A DNA stretch of 64,000 nt from Kribbella pratensis (GTDB lineage Bacteria; Actinomycetota; Actinomycetes; Propionibacteriales; Kribbellaceae), in contig NZ_SODU01000003.1 of assembly GCF_004366075.1 (NCBI RefSeq), forward strand, positions 868,001 through 932,000, written 5' to 3'. Under the pieces are notes generated by a model that saw nothing but the letters and a program-made list of their open reading frames with translations, was not told the origin of the DNA and ran no database searches. This document shows positions 7,999-16,776 of the stretch, piece after piece. The first letter of the stretch is position 1; each line of letters starts with the position of its first letter. The position numbers were made by a program, and so were the translations under genes.

Positions 7999-9028
7999 CC
8001 TTCGTGGCGTTGTCCAGCTCGCGCCGCATCCGCTCTCGCTCCGCTCGCAGCAGACCGAGCATCACCAGGTCCAGCAACATCCCACCGGCAGCCGCGAACT
8101 GGGTAGCGGCGAACTGGAAGACCTGTGTCATCAGCAGCGACACCAGCACCGCCAGCTCGAACAGCCGGACCGCCCTGGCCCGATTGCGCCTCCGCAACGC
8201 CAAGGCGCCACGCACCGTGAACGTTGCCGACAGCAGGCTCCCTGCCGTCACACCGAGCACCGGAAGGCGGTTGAGGCCCTCACCTAGGACAGCGGCGATG
8301 ACAAGAGCAGCCACGAACTGGACCGCCAGCGCGGCGACAGCGATCGGCGGTGCCATCGGGTGGGTGGCGAGCCGCTCGAACCCGCGCTGCAGCGCCCGCC
8401 AGGCCGCGTCCACCGGAGCGGCCAGCTCGACCTCGTCCGGCGGACACGCGGCCAGCAGCTCGGCAGTCTCCCGACGGCCCTCGATCTGCGGGGGTACGGC
8501 GCGCAGCAGCTCGGCTGCCTCGGCACGGCGCCGCCGGGACAGGCCGCCCGCGACCCCTTCGACCGAGTGGTCGATGACGTTCGCCAGCTCCTCCCGCGGG
8601 TCGATCGGCCGCCGCGTGGTCAGGAAGCGGAACCCGAGCACGATCAGCACGAAGACGACGTACACGATCGCGGCTGTCGGCTTGTAGAAGTAGTTGTTGT
8701 CCGAGGTGACGAACTTTCCCACCTCGTCGATGAACAGCCCGAACCCGATCCCGCCGACCGTCGCCGCGGCCGGCCGCACCACGGGACCGACGTACCCGAG
8801 CAGCAGGGAGATCGCCACCAGCATCAGCAGCCCTCCCGGCAGCACGTGGGCGATGTGCAGACCCTTGCCGCCGATCTGCGGGTACCCGCTCAGGCTGAGG
8901 ATCAGCCGGGTGATCAGCACCGTCGCGACACCGGACACCACGAACGTGGTCAGGTGCTCCCCCGAACGCACGTTCCGGACCAGCCCCGCCCGCATGAGGT
9001 ACGACGAACGTTCACCAGTCGCCGTCAT
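7928..9028 (-). CDS. Integral membrane protein of unknown function
   Basis: A 366-residue protein with an N-terminal block of four hydrophobic helices (TTFVVSGVATVLITRLILSL, GGLLMLVAISLLLGYVG, IGFGLFIDEVGKF, IVYVVFVLIVLGF). A roughly 100-residue cytoplasmic helical region follows, then three or four further helices and a charged proline-rich tail. The motif GLFIDEVGKFVTSDNNYFY is distinctive, but I do not recognise a named family. Its 3' end overlaps the MFS gene by 71 bases on the opposite strand. Confidence 0.7.
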   Translation of the reverse strand: MTATGERSSYLMRAGLVRNVRSGEHLTTFVVSGVATVLITRLILSLSGYPQIGGKGLHIAHVLPGGLLMLVAISLLLGYVGPVVRPAAATVGGIGFGLFIDEVGKFVTSDNNYFYKPTAAIVYVVFVLIVLGFRFLTTRRPIDPREELANVIDHSVEGVAGGLSRRRRAEAAELLRAVPPQIEGRRETAELLAACPPDEVELAAPVDAAWRALQRGFERLATHPMAPPIAVAALAVQFVAALVIAAVLGEGLNRLPVLGVTAGSLLSATFTVRGALALRRRNRARAVRLFELAVLVSLLMTQVFQFAATQFAAAGGMLLDLVMLGLLRAERERMRRELDNATKAKTFRLPPDLDLPPFPEDPSDPV

Positions 9029-9098
9029 GAGTCACAGTCCCATGACCCGCCGCGACGGAGTCGCAGCATGTGCACAGTCATGGGGCCACACGTTAGCG

Positions 9099-9185
9099 TC
9101 AGCGGACCAGTGCCGCGACCACGACGATGGCGACCAGGGCGGCCAGTACGAGCGAGGTCACCAGTCGGCGCGTGCGGGGGTCCAC
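9099..9185 (-). CDS. Candidate 28-residue single-helix membrane microprotein
   Basis: From GTG 9185 the frame reads a short charged start (DPRTRRLVTS) and a single strongly hydrophobic helix (LVLAALVAIVVVAALVR), then stops at 9099. It fits the gap between the two larger minus-strand genes. Basic residues before the helix predict the N-terminus inside the cell. No strong ribosome-binding site is visible, and similar short frames can arise by chance at this GC content. Confidence 0.35.
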   Translation of the reverse strand: MDPRTRRLVTSLVLAALVAIVVVAALVR

Positions 9186-9247
9186 GAGGTCAGGGTATGG
9201 GGAAGTTCCCGCCCAGCGTCCCGTGGGGGTCGGTGCGGACGGGTGGT

Positions 9248-10876
9248 TCAGCGGAGGCTGACCAGCGGCTCCGGGCGGTGGACACCGCGGGGGTGGTAGC
9301 CGAGGGCGTCGGACAGGCCGAGGTAGTCGGACAGGAGCCAGATGATAGCCAGCCACATCTCGGTACCTTGCAGGCCCGGGATCGCGCGGTCGTCGGTGCC
9401 GTCCGGGGCGAAGGCGAAGCCGGCGCCGTCGACCCAGCGGGTGAGGATCGCACGCAGCTGCGCCTCGGCCCAGCGACGGCCCTCCTGCTCGCCGTACGTC
9501 GTCTGCTTGCGCGCCAGCCACAGCGGGTGGATGACGTCGAGCACGTTGCACGCGTTGTAGTTGTCGCCGGTGAACATCCGCCGGTCGTTGCTGTGGGCAA
9601 GAACCGTGGCGACGGTCTGCTCGGGGTACGGCAGCGGGAGCCCGAACTGGGCGTAGGTGCCGCGAGTGAGGCGGTAGAAACCGTTCACGACCTGCAGCAG
9701 TCCGTCGTCGGGATGCGGCGAGCCCCAGGTCCCGGACGCCGGATCGGCCCGCGTGAGCAGCCATCCCATCAGCGATTCGAGCGCGCCGGATTCCTGGTGA
9801 TCGTGGAGGTTCCGGGCCAGCGCCGTACCGAGTGCGTCGATGCCGGAGCCGGCCGACCAGGCTCTTCTTGCCCAGGGCAAGTTGTCGAGATCGTCGAGGG
9901 TGAAGTCGGTGGTGATCGGATGCTCGAAGCTGCTGCCCAGGACCTGGAGGGCGTAGCCTACGCACAGGACGTGGTAGCTCGCGGGCCCTTCCAGGACTGA
10001 GAGTTCGGCGTCCGACGGCTTGCCGAGACCGTCGTCGGAGAGGTCTCCGGGTGATACCAGTCCGGTGGCCGGGTCCTGGCGTGCGCGGAGCCGCCGGACG
10101 AGGTCGTCACGGGTGTGGCCGGCCGGCGTCCGACGTACCAGCAGGTCCGCGATCTCGATCGCGTCGCACCAGGGGCGGATCTCCGGTTCACGGTCGATCC
10201 CGGGACGGTCGACGAAGCGGGCGCCGTCCCAGCAGCGCGCGAGTACGTCGTCGGTCTGCTCGCGAGCCTTCGCGGCAAAGTCTTTGAGCACGGCGGGTAG
10301 ATCACCTGACATGGATGCTCCTGTCCGCGAGCGGAGGATGCGGGCGGGGTTGCCGGCCGCGACCGAGTTGGCCGGGATGTCCTTGGTGACGACGGCGCCG
10401 GCGCCGATGATGGTGTGCGGTCCGACGGTGACGCCGTCCAGGATCGTCACGTTGGAGCCGATCCAGACGTCGTCGCCGATCGTGATGCCGACGGCGGTGT
10501 GCGGCTGCTTGAAGATCGGCTCGCCGGGCGCCGTGCCGTGGTTGAACGCGAGCAGCGAGGTGTGCGCGCCGATCCGGACGCCGTCGCCGATCGTCACCAC
10601 ACCGCGCACCGCGGTGAACGGATTGATCGTCGAGTCGGCACCGAGCGCGATCCGGCCGGTCACGTAGGCGTGCGCGGCGATGTACGACCGGTCCCCCATC
10701 CGCAGCTCGTCGCAGTACACCGCGGCCGACTCCGCGACGTACACGTCCGGGGCGAGCTCGAGCGACCCGCCGAGCCGTGCCTGGCGTTCGGCCTGCCGGT
10801 CACGCTCTGCCTCGGAGGCCTTCCGGGCGTACTCCCAGGGCAGGAAATCCAGTCGCAACGGCTCGTTCGGCACCAT
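9248..10876 (-). CDS. Hexapeptide-repeat acyltransferase fused to an alpha/alpha-barrel-like domain
   Basis: A 542-residue protein. Residues about 45-186 are a left-handed beta-helix acyltransferase, with imperfect hexapeptides (VTIGDGVRIGAHTSLL, ITIGDDVWIGSNVTIL, VTVGPHTIIGAGAVV), a catalytic-type histidine in AFNHGTAP and the usual end AAGNPARIL. From residue 189 a second, helical domain of about 350 residues begins (SGDLPAVLKDFAAKARE; repeats with GTWGSPHPDDG and GAGFAFAPDGTD), resembling alpha/alpha toroids of cyclases or glycan enzymes. Met189 has its own AGGAG site (10318-10322), five bases before ATG 10312. Divergent from the LacI gene; a role in modifying a sugar or glycan is inferred. 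Confidence 0.78.
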   Translation of the reverse strand: MVPNEPLRLDFLPWEYARKASEAERDRQAERQARLGGSLELAPDVYVAESAAVYCDELRMGDRSYIAAHAYVTGRIALGADSTINPFTAVRGVVTIGDGVRIGAHTSLLAFNHGTAPGEPIFKQPHTAVGITIGDDVWIGSNVTILDGVTVGPHTIIGAGAVVTKDIPANSVAAGNPARILRSRTGASMSGDLPAVLKDFAAKAREQTDDVLARCWDGARFVDRPGIDREPEIRPWCDAIEIADLLVRRTPAGHTRDDLVRRLRARQDPATGLVSPGDLSDDGLGKPSDAELSVLEGPASYHVLCVGYALQVLGSSFEHPITTDFTLDDLDNLPWARRAWSAGSGIDALGTALARNLHDHQESGALESLMGWLLTRADPASGTWGSPHPDDGLLQVVNGFYRLTRGTYAQFGLPLPYPEQTVATVLAHSNDRRMFTGDNYNACNVLDVIHPLWLARKQTTYGEQEGRRWAEAQLRAILTRWVDGAGFAFAPDGTDDRAIPGLQGTEMWLAIIWLLSDYLGLSDALGYHPRGVHRPEPLVSLR

Positions 10877-10983
10877 GGGAAAACGCTATCCAATTCCCGG
10901 GACGCAGACCAGCCCCGAAAGGCCGCTGCTAACCTCCCGTCTGACATGAACACTTTTCCGTCTGTGCGAGGGGCGGCCGGGCG

Positions 10984-12078
10984 ATGACGACGAGCGGACC
11001 CGTGGCAGACGGCGACGACGGCAGCGACGGTGGCGGCGACGGTACGGCGGGCAGCACCCGCCGGAGTCACCGGGTCACGATCAGCGATCTCGCACGCCGC
11101 CTGCACATCTCGAAGGCGTCCGTCTCGTACGCGCTGAACGGCCGCGCCGGGGTCAGCGACGAGACGCGCCAGCGAGTGCTCGACCTTGCCGAGGAGCTGG
11201 GCTTCCACCCGAACTCCGCCGCGGTCGCGCTGTCGGCGAGCCGCACCCGGACGATCGGGATCGTGATCGCCAGGGACCCCGCGCTGATCTCGACCGAAGC
11301 GTTCTACATGCGCACGCTGGTCGGCATCGAGCAGTACCTGAACGAGGTCGACTCGTCGCTGCTGCTCCGGCTCACGGGCGAGCACGGCGAGGACCTCGAC
11401 GTACTGCGGCGGTGGTCGCGGCAGGGGCGCGTGGACGGGTTCATCCTGTTCGACGAGCACGACGACGACCCGCGGATCCCGGTCCTGAAGGAGCTCGGGG
11501 TGCCGTGCGTGGTGGTCAGCTCGAACGCGCCGGACGACTCGGTCGGGCGATTGATCAGCTCGCCGGAGGAGACCGTCACGCTGCTGCTCGATCACCTGCT
11601 CGAGCTCGGGCACACGAACGTCGCACACATCAGCGGGCCGTTCACGTTCATCCATGAGCGGTTGCGGGTGCAGACGCTGCGGGAACACGCGGCGCGGCAC
11701 GGGATGACGGTGCGGCACATCGAGGGCAGTTACCGGTACGACGACGGCGCGGAACTCACCCGCCAGTTGCTGACCGGCCCCAATCCGCCGACAGCGATCG
11801 TGCTCGGGAACGACCTGATGGCAGTCGCGGCGCTCCGGGTCGCGATGGATCTGGGTACGGCGGTGCCCGGCGAGGTCTCGATCGTCGCCTGGGACGACTC
11901 GCCGCTGTGCGAACTCGCGCGGCCCGGGATCACCGCGGTCGACCAGAAGACCATGGAACGCGGCCGCGCCGCCGCCGACCTGCTGCTCCGGATCGTCACC
12001 GGCGACCACGCGCTCCACGAGGAGGCTCCGGCCGGCGAACTCCGTCACCGCGAGTCGTCGGGCCCAGCACACTCCTGA
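10984..12078 (+). CDS. LacI family transcriptional regulator
   Basis: A 364-residue repressor. An N-terminal Gly/Asp-rich stretch of about 30 residues precedes the LacI helix-turn-helix (VTISDLARRLHISKASVSYA, then LNGRAGVSDETRQRVLDLAE). The periplasmic-binding-like effector domain follows (RTIGIVIARDP, GRVDGFILFDEHDDDP, ISGPFTFIHERL, ILGNDLMAVAAL, VAWDDSPLCELARP). It lies between the divergent acyltransferase fusion and the downstream sugar ABC importer. Paired AACCGGTT palindromes before the importer are its likely operator. The effector is presumably the imported sugar. Confidence 0.92.
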   Translation: MTTSGPVADGDDGSDGGGDGTAGSTRRSHRVTISDLARRLHISKASVSYALNGRAGVSDETRQRVLDLAEELGFHPNSAAVALSASRTRTIGIVIARDPALISTEAFYMRTLVGIEQYLNEVDSSLLLRLTGEHGEDLDVLRRWSRQGRVDGFILFDEHDDDPRIPVLKELGVPCVVVSSNAPDDSVGRLISSPEETVTLLLDHLLELGHTNVAHISGPFTFIHERLRVQTLREHAARHGMTVRHIEGSYRYDDGAELTRQLLTGPNPPTAIVLGNDLMAVAALRVAMDLGTAVPGEVSIVAWDDSPLCELARPGITAVDQKTMERGRAAADLLLRIVTGDHALHEEAPAGELRHRESSGPAHS

Positions 12079-12086
12079 ACCGTCGG

Positions 12087-12104
12087 CACAGTTTGAAGAC
12101 TGTG
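12087..12104 (+). terminator. Weak hairpin after the LacI gene
   Basis: CACAGT (12087-12092) pairs with ACTGTG (12099-12104), nine bases after the LacI stop. The stem is only six base pairs, so termination is uncertain. Confidence 0.4.
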
Positions 12105-12201
12105 TGAAATCGGGCTCTCGCAGAGAGTGTTGGATTGCGCTTGCCGGGCTCCGGGTGAAGATTGGCCGGGTCACGAGGTCGTAACGAAGACGCCTCTACT
12201 G

Positions 12202-12232
12202 AACCGGTTAGGGTTACGGAACTTAACCGGTT
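12202..12232 (+). promoter_or_regulatory. Twin AACCGGTT operators of the sugar ABC importer
   Basis: Two perfect palindromes, AACCGGTT at 12202-12209 and 12225-12232, each followed by AGG, lie 23 bases apart centre to centre and 70-100 bases before the binding-protein start. The CG-centred palindrome is the classic LacI-family half-site symmetry, and the adjacent LacI regulator is the obvious candidate. Confidence 0.65.
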
Positions 12233-12300
12233 AGGCCAGTATGGGGCCGATCCGCCTCCGCAGCTCTGCGGGGGCTCGAGACGGGACGAGGGAGTCCGAC

Positions 12301-13617
12301 GTGAGACTGCGTTCGCTTGTAGCCGCGGTTGCGGCGACCGCCATGGGAATCAGCCTCGCCGCCTGTGGTGGCGGCGACAAGGACGATTCCTCCGGCGGCA
12401 GCACCGGTGACCAGACGCTGACCTACTGGGCCAGCAACCAGGGCACCAGCCTCGACAACGACAAGGAGGTCCTGACCCCGGTCCTGCAGAAGTTCACCCA
12501 GGAGACCGGGATCAAGGTGAACCTCGAGGTGATCGGCTGGAACGACCTGCAGACCCGGATCCAGACCGCGATCACCTCGGGTCAGGCGCCGGACGTGGTC
12601 AACATCGGCAACACCTGGGCGGCCTCGCTGCAGGCCACCGACGCGTTCCTGCCGTTCGACGGCGACGCGATGACCGCGATCGGGGGCAAGGACAAGTTCG
12701 TGCCGACGGCTCTGGCGACCGGCGGCAAGGAAGGCACCGACCCGACCTCGGTCCCGCTCTACGGTCTGGCCTACGGCCTGTACTACAACAAGGCGATGTT
12801 CGCCGCGGCCGGCCTGCAGCCGCCGAAGACCTGGGAAGACATGGTCGCCGCGGCCAAGAAGCTGACCAACCCGGCGAAGAACCAGTGGGGTATGGCGCTG
12901 GCGGCCGGCAGCTACACCGAGAACGTGCACTTCGCGTTCATCAACGCGGCGCAGAACAAGGCCGACTGGTTCAACAGCGACGGCAAGCCGACCTTCACCG
13001 GTGACGGCAACGTACAGGGCGTCCTGCGGTACCTCGACCTGATGCAGAAGGACAAGGTCGCGAACCCGTCGAACGCGCAGTACGACAACGGCACCAAGTC
13101 GGTGAACGACTTCGCCACCAAGAAGGTCGCGATGGTCATCAACCAGAACAACGCCGACTCGTCGATCGTTGCCAACGGCATGAAGGCCGGCGAGTACGGC
13201 GTCGTACCGTTCCCGGCTCCGACCGGTGGCGAGCAGGTGGCCAGCCACGTGGCAGGCATCAACCTGTCGGTCTTCAAGAACACCAAGCACAAGGACGCGG
13301 CGCTGAAGTTCGTGAAGTACATGACGGACGCGAACACCCAGACCACGCTGGGCAAGCCGTTCTCCTCGCTGCCGGTGCTGAAGGACGCCAAGCCGGTCTT
13401 CACCACCGACGCGGCCGAGGCGGCCACCTTCCAGGACGTCTACAACACCAAGTCCAAGCCGCTGCCGCTGGTGCCGGCCGAGGACCAGTTCGAGAGCACT
13501 GTCGGCAAGGCGATGAACGCCATGTTCGCCAAGATCGCGACCGGCGGGACAGTGACCGCCGACGATGTGAAGGCGGCCCTCAAGACCGCCGAGGACCAGG
13601 TCGCCGCCAGCAGCTGA
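12301..13617 (+). CDS. Sugar ABC transporter substrate-binding lipoprotein
   Basis: A 438-residue extracellular solute-binding protein (family 1). GTG 12301 is chosen because it gives a correct lipoprotein signal (LRSLVAAVAATAMGISLAAC, lipid cysteine at 22) and follows GAGGGAG; the ATG at 12241 would add a non-signal leader. Typical features are ASNQGTSLDNDKEVLTPVL, GQAPDVVNIGNTW and YGLYYNKAMFAAAGL. It delivers a sugar or oligosaccharide to the two permeases encoded next. No ATPase gene is present, so a shared MsmK-like ATPase encoded elsewhere probably powers it. Confidence 0.92.
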   Translation: MRLRSLVAAVAATAMGISLAACGGGDKDDSSGGSTGDQTLTYWASNQGTSLDNDKEVLTPVLQKFTQETGIKVNLEVIGWNDLQTRIQTAITSGQAPDVVNIGNTWAASLQATDAFLPFDGDAMTAIGGKDKFVPTALATGGKEGTDPTSVPLYGLAYGLYYNKAMFAAAGLQPPKTWEDMVAAAKKLTNPAKNQWGMALAAGSYTENVHFAFINAAQNKADWFNSDGKPTFTGDGNVQGVLRYLDLMQKDKVANPSNAQYDNGTKSVNDFATKKVAMVINQNNADSSIVANGMKAGEYGVVPFPAPTGGEQVASHVAGINLSVFKNTKHKDAALKFVKYMTDANTQTTLGKPFSSLPVLKDAKPVFTTDAAEAATFQDVYNTKSKPLPLVPAEDQFESTVGKAMNAMFAKIATGGTVTADDVKAALKTAEDQVAASS

Positions 13618-13627
13618 CGTACGGCGC

Positions 13628-13675
13628 TTGCGTCCGGAGAACCGGTGGTACCTCTCGCCGGTTCTCCGGACGCAA
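13628..13675 (+). promoter_or_regulatory. 18-bp perfect hairpin between binding-protein and permease genes
   Basis: TTGCGTCCGGAGAACCGG at 13628-13645 pairs exactly with 13658-13675 around a 12-base loop. It lies 10 bases after the binding-protein stop and 45 bases before the permease start. A stem here is the usual way to stabilise the binding-protein mRNA and reduce permease expression. Confidence 0.75.
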
Positions 13676-13720
13676 CGCACGTGTCCACTGCGATCCGAGA
13701 GACAGGAGGCGACCACCCGG

Positions 13721-14692
13721 ATGTCCGTCGCAACCGAAACCGCCGCTCCGGCACCGGCCCCGCCGAGGAAGCGGAGCCGGCTCGAACACCGGCCCGGCCT
13801 GAACCGGTGGCTGCCGTACGCGCTGCTGGCCCCGGCAGTGCTGCTGGAACTGTTCATCCACATCATCCCGATGCTGGTCGGGATCTGGATGAGCTTCGTC
13901 AAACTGACCAAGTTCTTCATCGCGAACTGGTCCTCCGCGCCCGGTGCCGGGCTCGGCAACTACAAGGTCGCGCTCGACTTCAACAACGCGGTCGGGCAAG
14001 GGCTGCTGAAGTCCTTCGGAGTCACCGTCGTCTTCTCGCTCGTCACGGTCGCGTTCTCGTGGGTGCTGGGGATGGCCGCCGCGGTCGCCCTGCAGCCGGA
14101 GTTCCGCGGCCGGGGCATCGTCCGCACCTTGTTCCTGGTGCCGTACGCGCTCCCGGCGTACGCCGGAATCCTGACCTGGAACTTCATGCTCCAGCGCGAC
14201 ACCGGCGCGGTGAACCACGTCCTCGAGCAGCTGCACCTCAGCGACGGCAGGACGTTCTGGCTGATCGGCGGCAACGCGCTGATCTCGCTGATCACGGTGG
14301 CCGGCTGGAAGCTGTGGACGTTCGCGTTCCTCACGTTGATGGCCGGTATGCAGAGCATCCCGCGGGACCTCTACGAGGCAGCGTCGGTGGACGGGGCCGG
14401 CAACATCCGGCAGTGGCGCAACATCACGCTCCCCTCACTGCGGCCGGTGAACCTGGTGCTCGTCCTCGTGCTGTTCCTGTGGACGTTCAGCGACTTCAAC
14501 ACGCCGTACGTGCTGTTCGGTACGGCGCAGCCGCCGGCCGGTGACCTGATCACGTTCCACATCTACAACGCGTCGTTCCTGACCTGGAACTTCGGCACCG
14601 GTGCGGCGATGTCCGTGCTGCTGCTGATCTTCCTGATGATCGTCACCGGCGCCTATCTGCTCGTCACCGGAAGGAGGTCGCGTCGTGCGTGA
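13721..14692 (+). CDS. Sugar ABC transporter permease (MalF/UgpA type)
   Basis: A 323-residue inner-membrane subunit. ATG 13721 follows AGGAGG by about 12 bases. The first 30 residues are Pro/Ala/Arg-rich and cytoplasmic, followed by six membrane helices (LPYALLAPAVLLELFIHIIP onward). The EAA loop that contacts the ATPase is present as LYEAASVDGAGNIRQWRNIT. It works with the downstream permease, and the reading frames overlap by eight bases. Confidence 0.9.
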   Translation: MSVATETAAPAPAPPRKRSRLEHRPGLNRWLPYALLAPAVLLELFIHIIPMLVGIWMSFVKLTKFFIANWSSAPGAGLGNYKVALDFNNAVGQGLLKSFGVTVVFSLVTVAFSWVLGMAAAVALQPEFRGRGIVRTLFLVPYALPAYAGILTWNFMLQRDTGAVNHVLEQLHLSDGRTFWLIGGNALISLITVAGWKLWTFAFLTLMAGMQSIPRDLYEAASVDGAGNIRQWRNITLPSLRPVNLVLVLVLFLWTFSDFNTPYVLFGTAQPPAGDLITFHIYNASFLTWNFGTGAAMSVLLLIFLMIVTGAYLLVTGRRSRRA

Positions 14693-15524
14693 GACCAGGG
14701 GTTTCAAGATCTACCGCGGTGTCACCCTCACAGTGCTCGGGTTGTTCGTCCTGGTGCCGCTGTACGTGATGATCACGTCGTCGCTCAAGCCTCTGAAGGA
14801 CGTGCAGGGCGCGTTCACCTGGTGGCCGTCGAACCTGACGCTGGCGCCGTTCGTGGACATGTGGAAGACGGTGCCGCTGGCGAAGTACTTCGTGAACTCG
14901 ACGATCGTGTCGGTGGCGGCGACGGTGTTCTCGGTGGCGATCGCGATCCTGGCCGCGTTCGCGGTGTCGCGGTTCAAGTTCCGCGGGCGGACCGTGTTCA
15001 CGACGACGGTCCTGTCGACGCAGATGTTCCCGGGTGTGCTGTTCCTGCTGCCGTTGTTCCTGATCTTCGTGAACATCAACAACTCATTCGGGCTGCAACT
15101 GGTCGGGACGCGGCTCGGGCTGATCATCACGTACCTGACGTTCAGCCTGCCGTTCTCGATCTGGATGCTGGCCGGGTACTTCGACAGCATCCCGCGCGAG
15201 CTGGACGAGGCGGCGCTCGTGGACGGCTGCGGTCCGATGGGCGCGCTCTGGCGCGTCGTACTGCCCGCGGCGCGACCTGGTGTGATCGCTGTGGCGATCT
15301 ACTCGTTCATGACGGCGTGGGGCGAGGTCCTGTTCGCGTCCGTGATGACCACCGAGGCCAACCGCACACTCTCGGTGGGTCTGCGCCAGTACTCCACGCA
15401 GACCAACATCTACTGGAACCAGATCATGGCCGCCGCCCTGGTCGTCAGCGTCCCCGTCGTCATCGGCTTCCTCCTGGCCCAACGCCACTTCGTCGCCGGC
15501 GTCACGGCAGGTGCCGTGAAGTAG
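14685..15524 (+). CDS. Sugar ABC transporter permease (MalG/UgpE type)
   Basis: A 279-residue permease, start GTG 14685 behind AAGGAGG and overlapping the previous gene by eight bases. Six helices are visible; the EAA motif is ELDEAALVDGCGPMGALWRV. The C-terminus LAQRHFVAGVTAGAVK is standard for this family. It closes the operon, and its stop is one base from the stop of the convergent efeB, leaving no room for a terminator. Confidence 0.9.
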   Translation: MRETRGFKIYRGVTLTVLGLFVLVPLYVMITSSLKPLKDVQGAFTWWPSNLTLAPFVDMWKTVPLAKYFVNSTIVSVAATVFSVAIAILAAFAVSRFKFRGRTVFTTTVLSTQMFPGVLFLLPLFLIFVNINNSFGLQLVGTRLGLIITYLTFSLPFSIWMLAGYFDSIPRELDEAALVDGCGPMGALWRVVLPAARPGVIAVAIYSFMTAWGEVLFASVMTTEANRTLSVGLRQYSTQTNIYWNQIMAAALVVSVPVVIGFLLAQRHFVAGVTAGAVK

Positions 15525-15525
15525 A

Positions 15526-16776
15526 TCAGACGAAGAGCTTTTCGCCCCAGTACCCGCCGGGGGTGACCCCGGCGGGGCAGGCGAAGATGCCGGAACCCAC
15601 GTGGTGGATGTATTCGTTCATCGTGTCGTTCTTGGCCAGTTGGTTCTGGATGGGGATGAACTGTTTGCGCGGGTCGCGTTGGTAGGCGAGGAAGAACAGG
15701 CCCGCGTCGAGGCGGCCGAGGCCGTCCGAGCCGTCGACGAAGTTGTAGCCGCGACGTAGCAGTTCGGCGCCGTTGTTGAACTGCGGGTGCGCGAGCCGCA
15801 CATGCGAGTCCATCGGCACCTTCGGCAGGCCGTCGGAGTTCTTCGCGGTGAAGTCGATCGCGTCGAACTCGTCCGCCTTGCCCAGCGGGGCGCCGGTGCC
15901 CTTCCCGCGGCCGATGATCGTCTCCTGCTCGCCGAGCGACGTACGGTCCCAGGTCTCGATGTTCATCCGGATCCGCCGCGACACCAGGTACGCGCCGCCG
16001 ACCATCCACTCCGGGCCGTCCTCGGGCTGCACCCACAGCTGCTGCTCGAGCTTGTCGGCTTCCTCGAGCTTGAGGTTGTTCGTCCCGTCCTTGAACCCGA
16101 ACAGGTTCCGCGGCGTCGCCTGCGCCCGCGACGTCGACGACGTACGGCCGAATCCGAGCTGGGAGTACCGTACGGCGACCCGCCCGAACCCGATCCGCGC
16201 CAGGTTCCGGATCGCGTGTACGGCGACCTGCGGGTCATCCGAACACGCCTGTACGGCGATGTCGCCGCCGGACCGTGCCGAGTCGAGGTCGTCGCCGATG
16301 AAGTGCGGCAGGTCGACCAGCGCCTTGGGACGCTTCGCCGCGAGCCCGAACCGCTTGTCGAACAACGACGGCCCGAATCCGACGGTGATCGTCAGCCGCG
16401 CCGGCGGCAGGCCGACCGCCTCACCGGTGTCCTCCGGAGGCGCCTCGCCCGGCCCGTTCACGGCGCCGTACTGACCGATGTCGCGACCGGCGGTGAGCAG
16501 CGCCGCTGCGGCGGTCCACTCCTTCAGCAACGCGATCAGGTCGTCCCGCTTCGTCGTGGTCACGTCGAAGGCGGCGAAGTGCAGCCGGTCCTGGACCGGC
16601 GTGGTGATCCCGGCCTGGTGCGGGCCGTGGAACTCGACCGGCCCGTTGTTGTCCGCGGCGTGCGACTCCTCACCGGACAGCGCCGAGTGCGCGGCGTACC
16701 CCGCGACTCCAGTCGCGACCGCGGCACCCGCGGCCCCGAACAGGCCGCGGCGAGAGATCCCCTTGCGCTCACTCAT
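15526..16776 (-). CDS. efeB: Deferrochelatase/DyP-type haem peroxidase EfeB
   Basis: A 416-residue Tat-exported haem protein. The twin-arginine signal is SRRGLFGAAGAAVATGVAG. DyP motifs are present: the distal GxxDG region as FGFKDGTNN and the proximal histidine in SHVRLAHPQFNNGAELLRRG. EfeB supports iron uptake by EfeUO, oxidising Fe(II) or taking iron from haem outside the membrane. It is the last gene of efeUOB; its ATG overlaps the efeO stop (ATGA), showing coupled translation. Confidence 0.93.
   Translation of the reverse strand: MSERKGISRRGLFGAAGAAVATGVAGYAAHSALSGEESHAADNNGPVEFHGPHQAGITTPVQDRLHFAAFDVTTTKRDDLIALLKEWTAAAALLTAGRDIGQYGAVNGPGEAPPEDTGEAVGLPPARLTITVGFGPSLFDKRFGLAAKRPKALVDLPHFIGDDLDSARSGGDIAVQACSDDPQVAVHAIRNLARIGFGRVAVRYSQLGFGRTSSTSRAQATPRNLFGFKDGTNNLKLEEADKLEQQLWVQPEDGPEWMVGGAYLVSRRIRMNIETWDRTSLGEQETIIGRGKGTGAPLGKADEFDAIDFTAKNSDGLPKVPMDSHVRLAHPQFNNGAELLRRGYNFVDGSDGLGRLDAGLFFLAYQRDPRKQFIPIQNQLAKNDTMNEYIHHVGSGIFACPAGVTPGGYWGEKLFV

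Noticed and set aside
12241..12300. ATG 12241 as start of the sugar-binding lipoprotein
   Set aside because: It would put a non-hydrophobic leader in front of the lipoprotein signal; GTG 12301 has a good ribosome-binding site.
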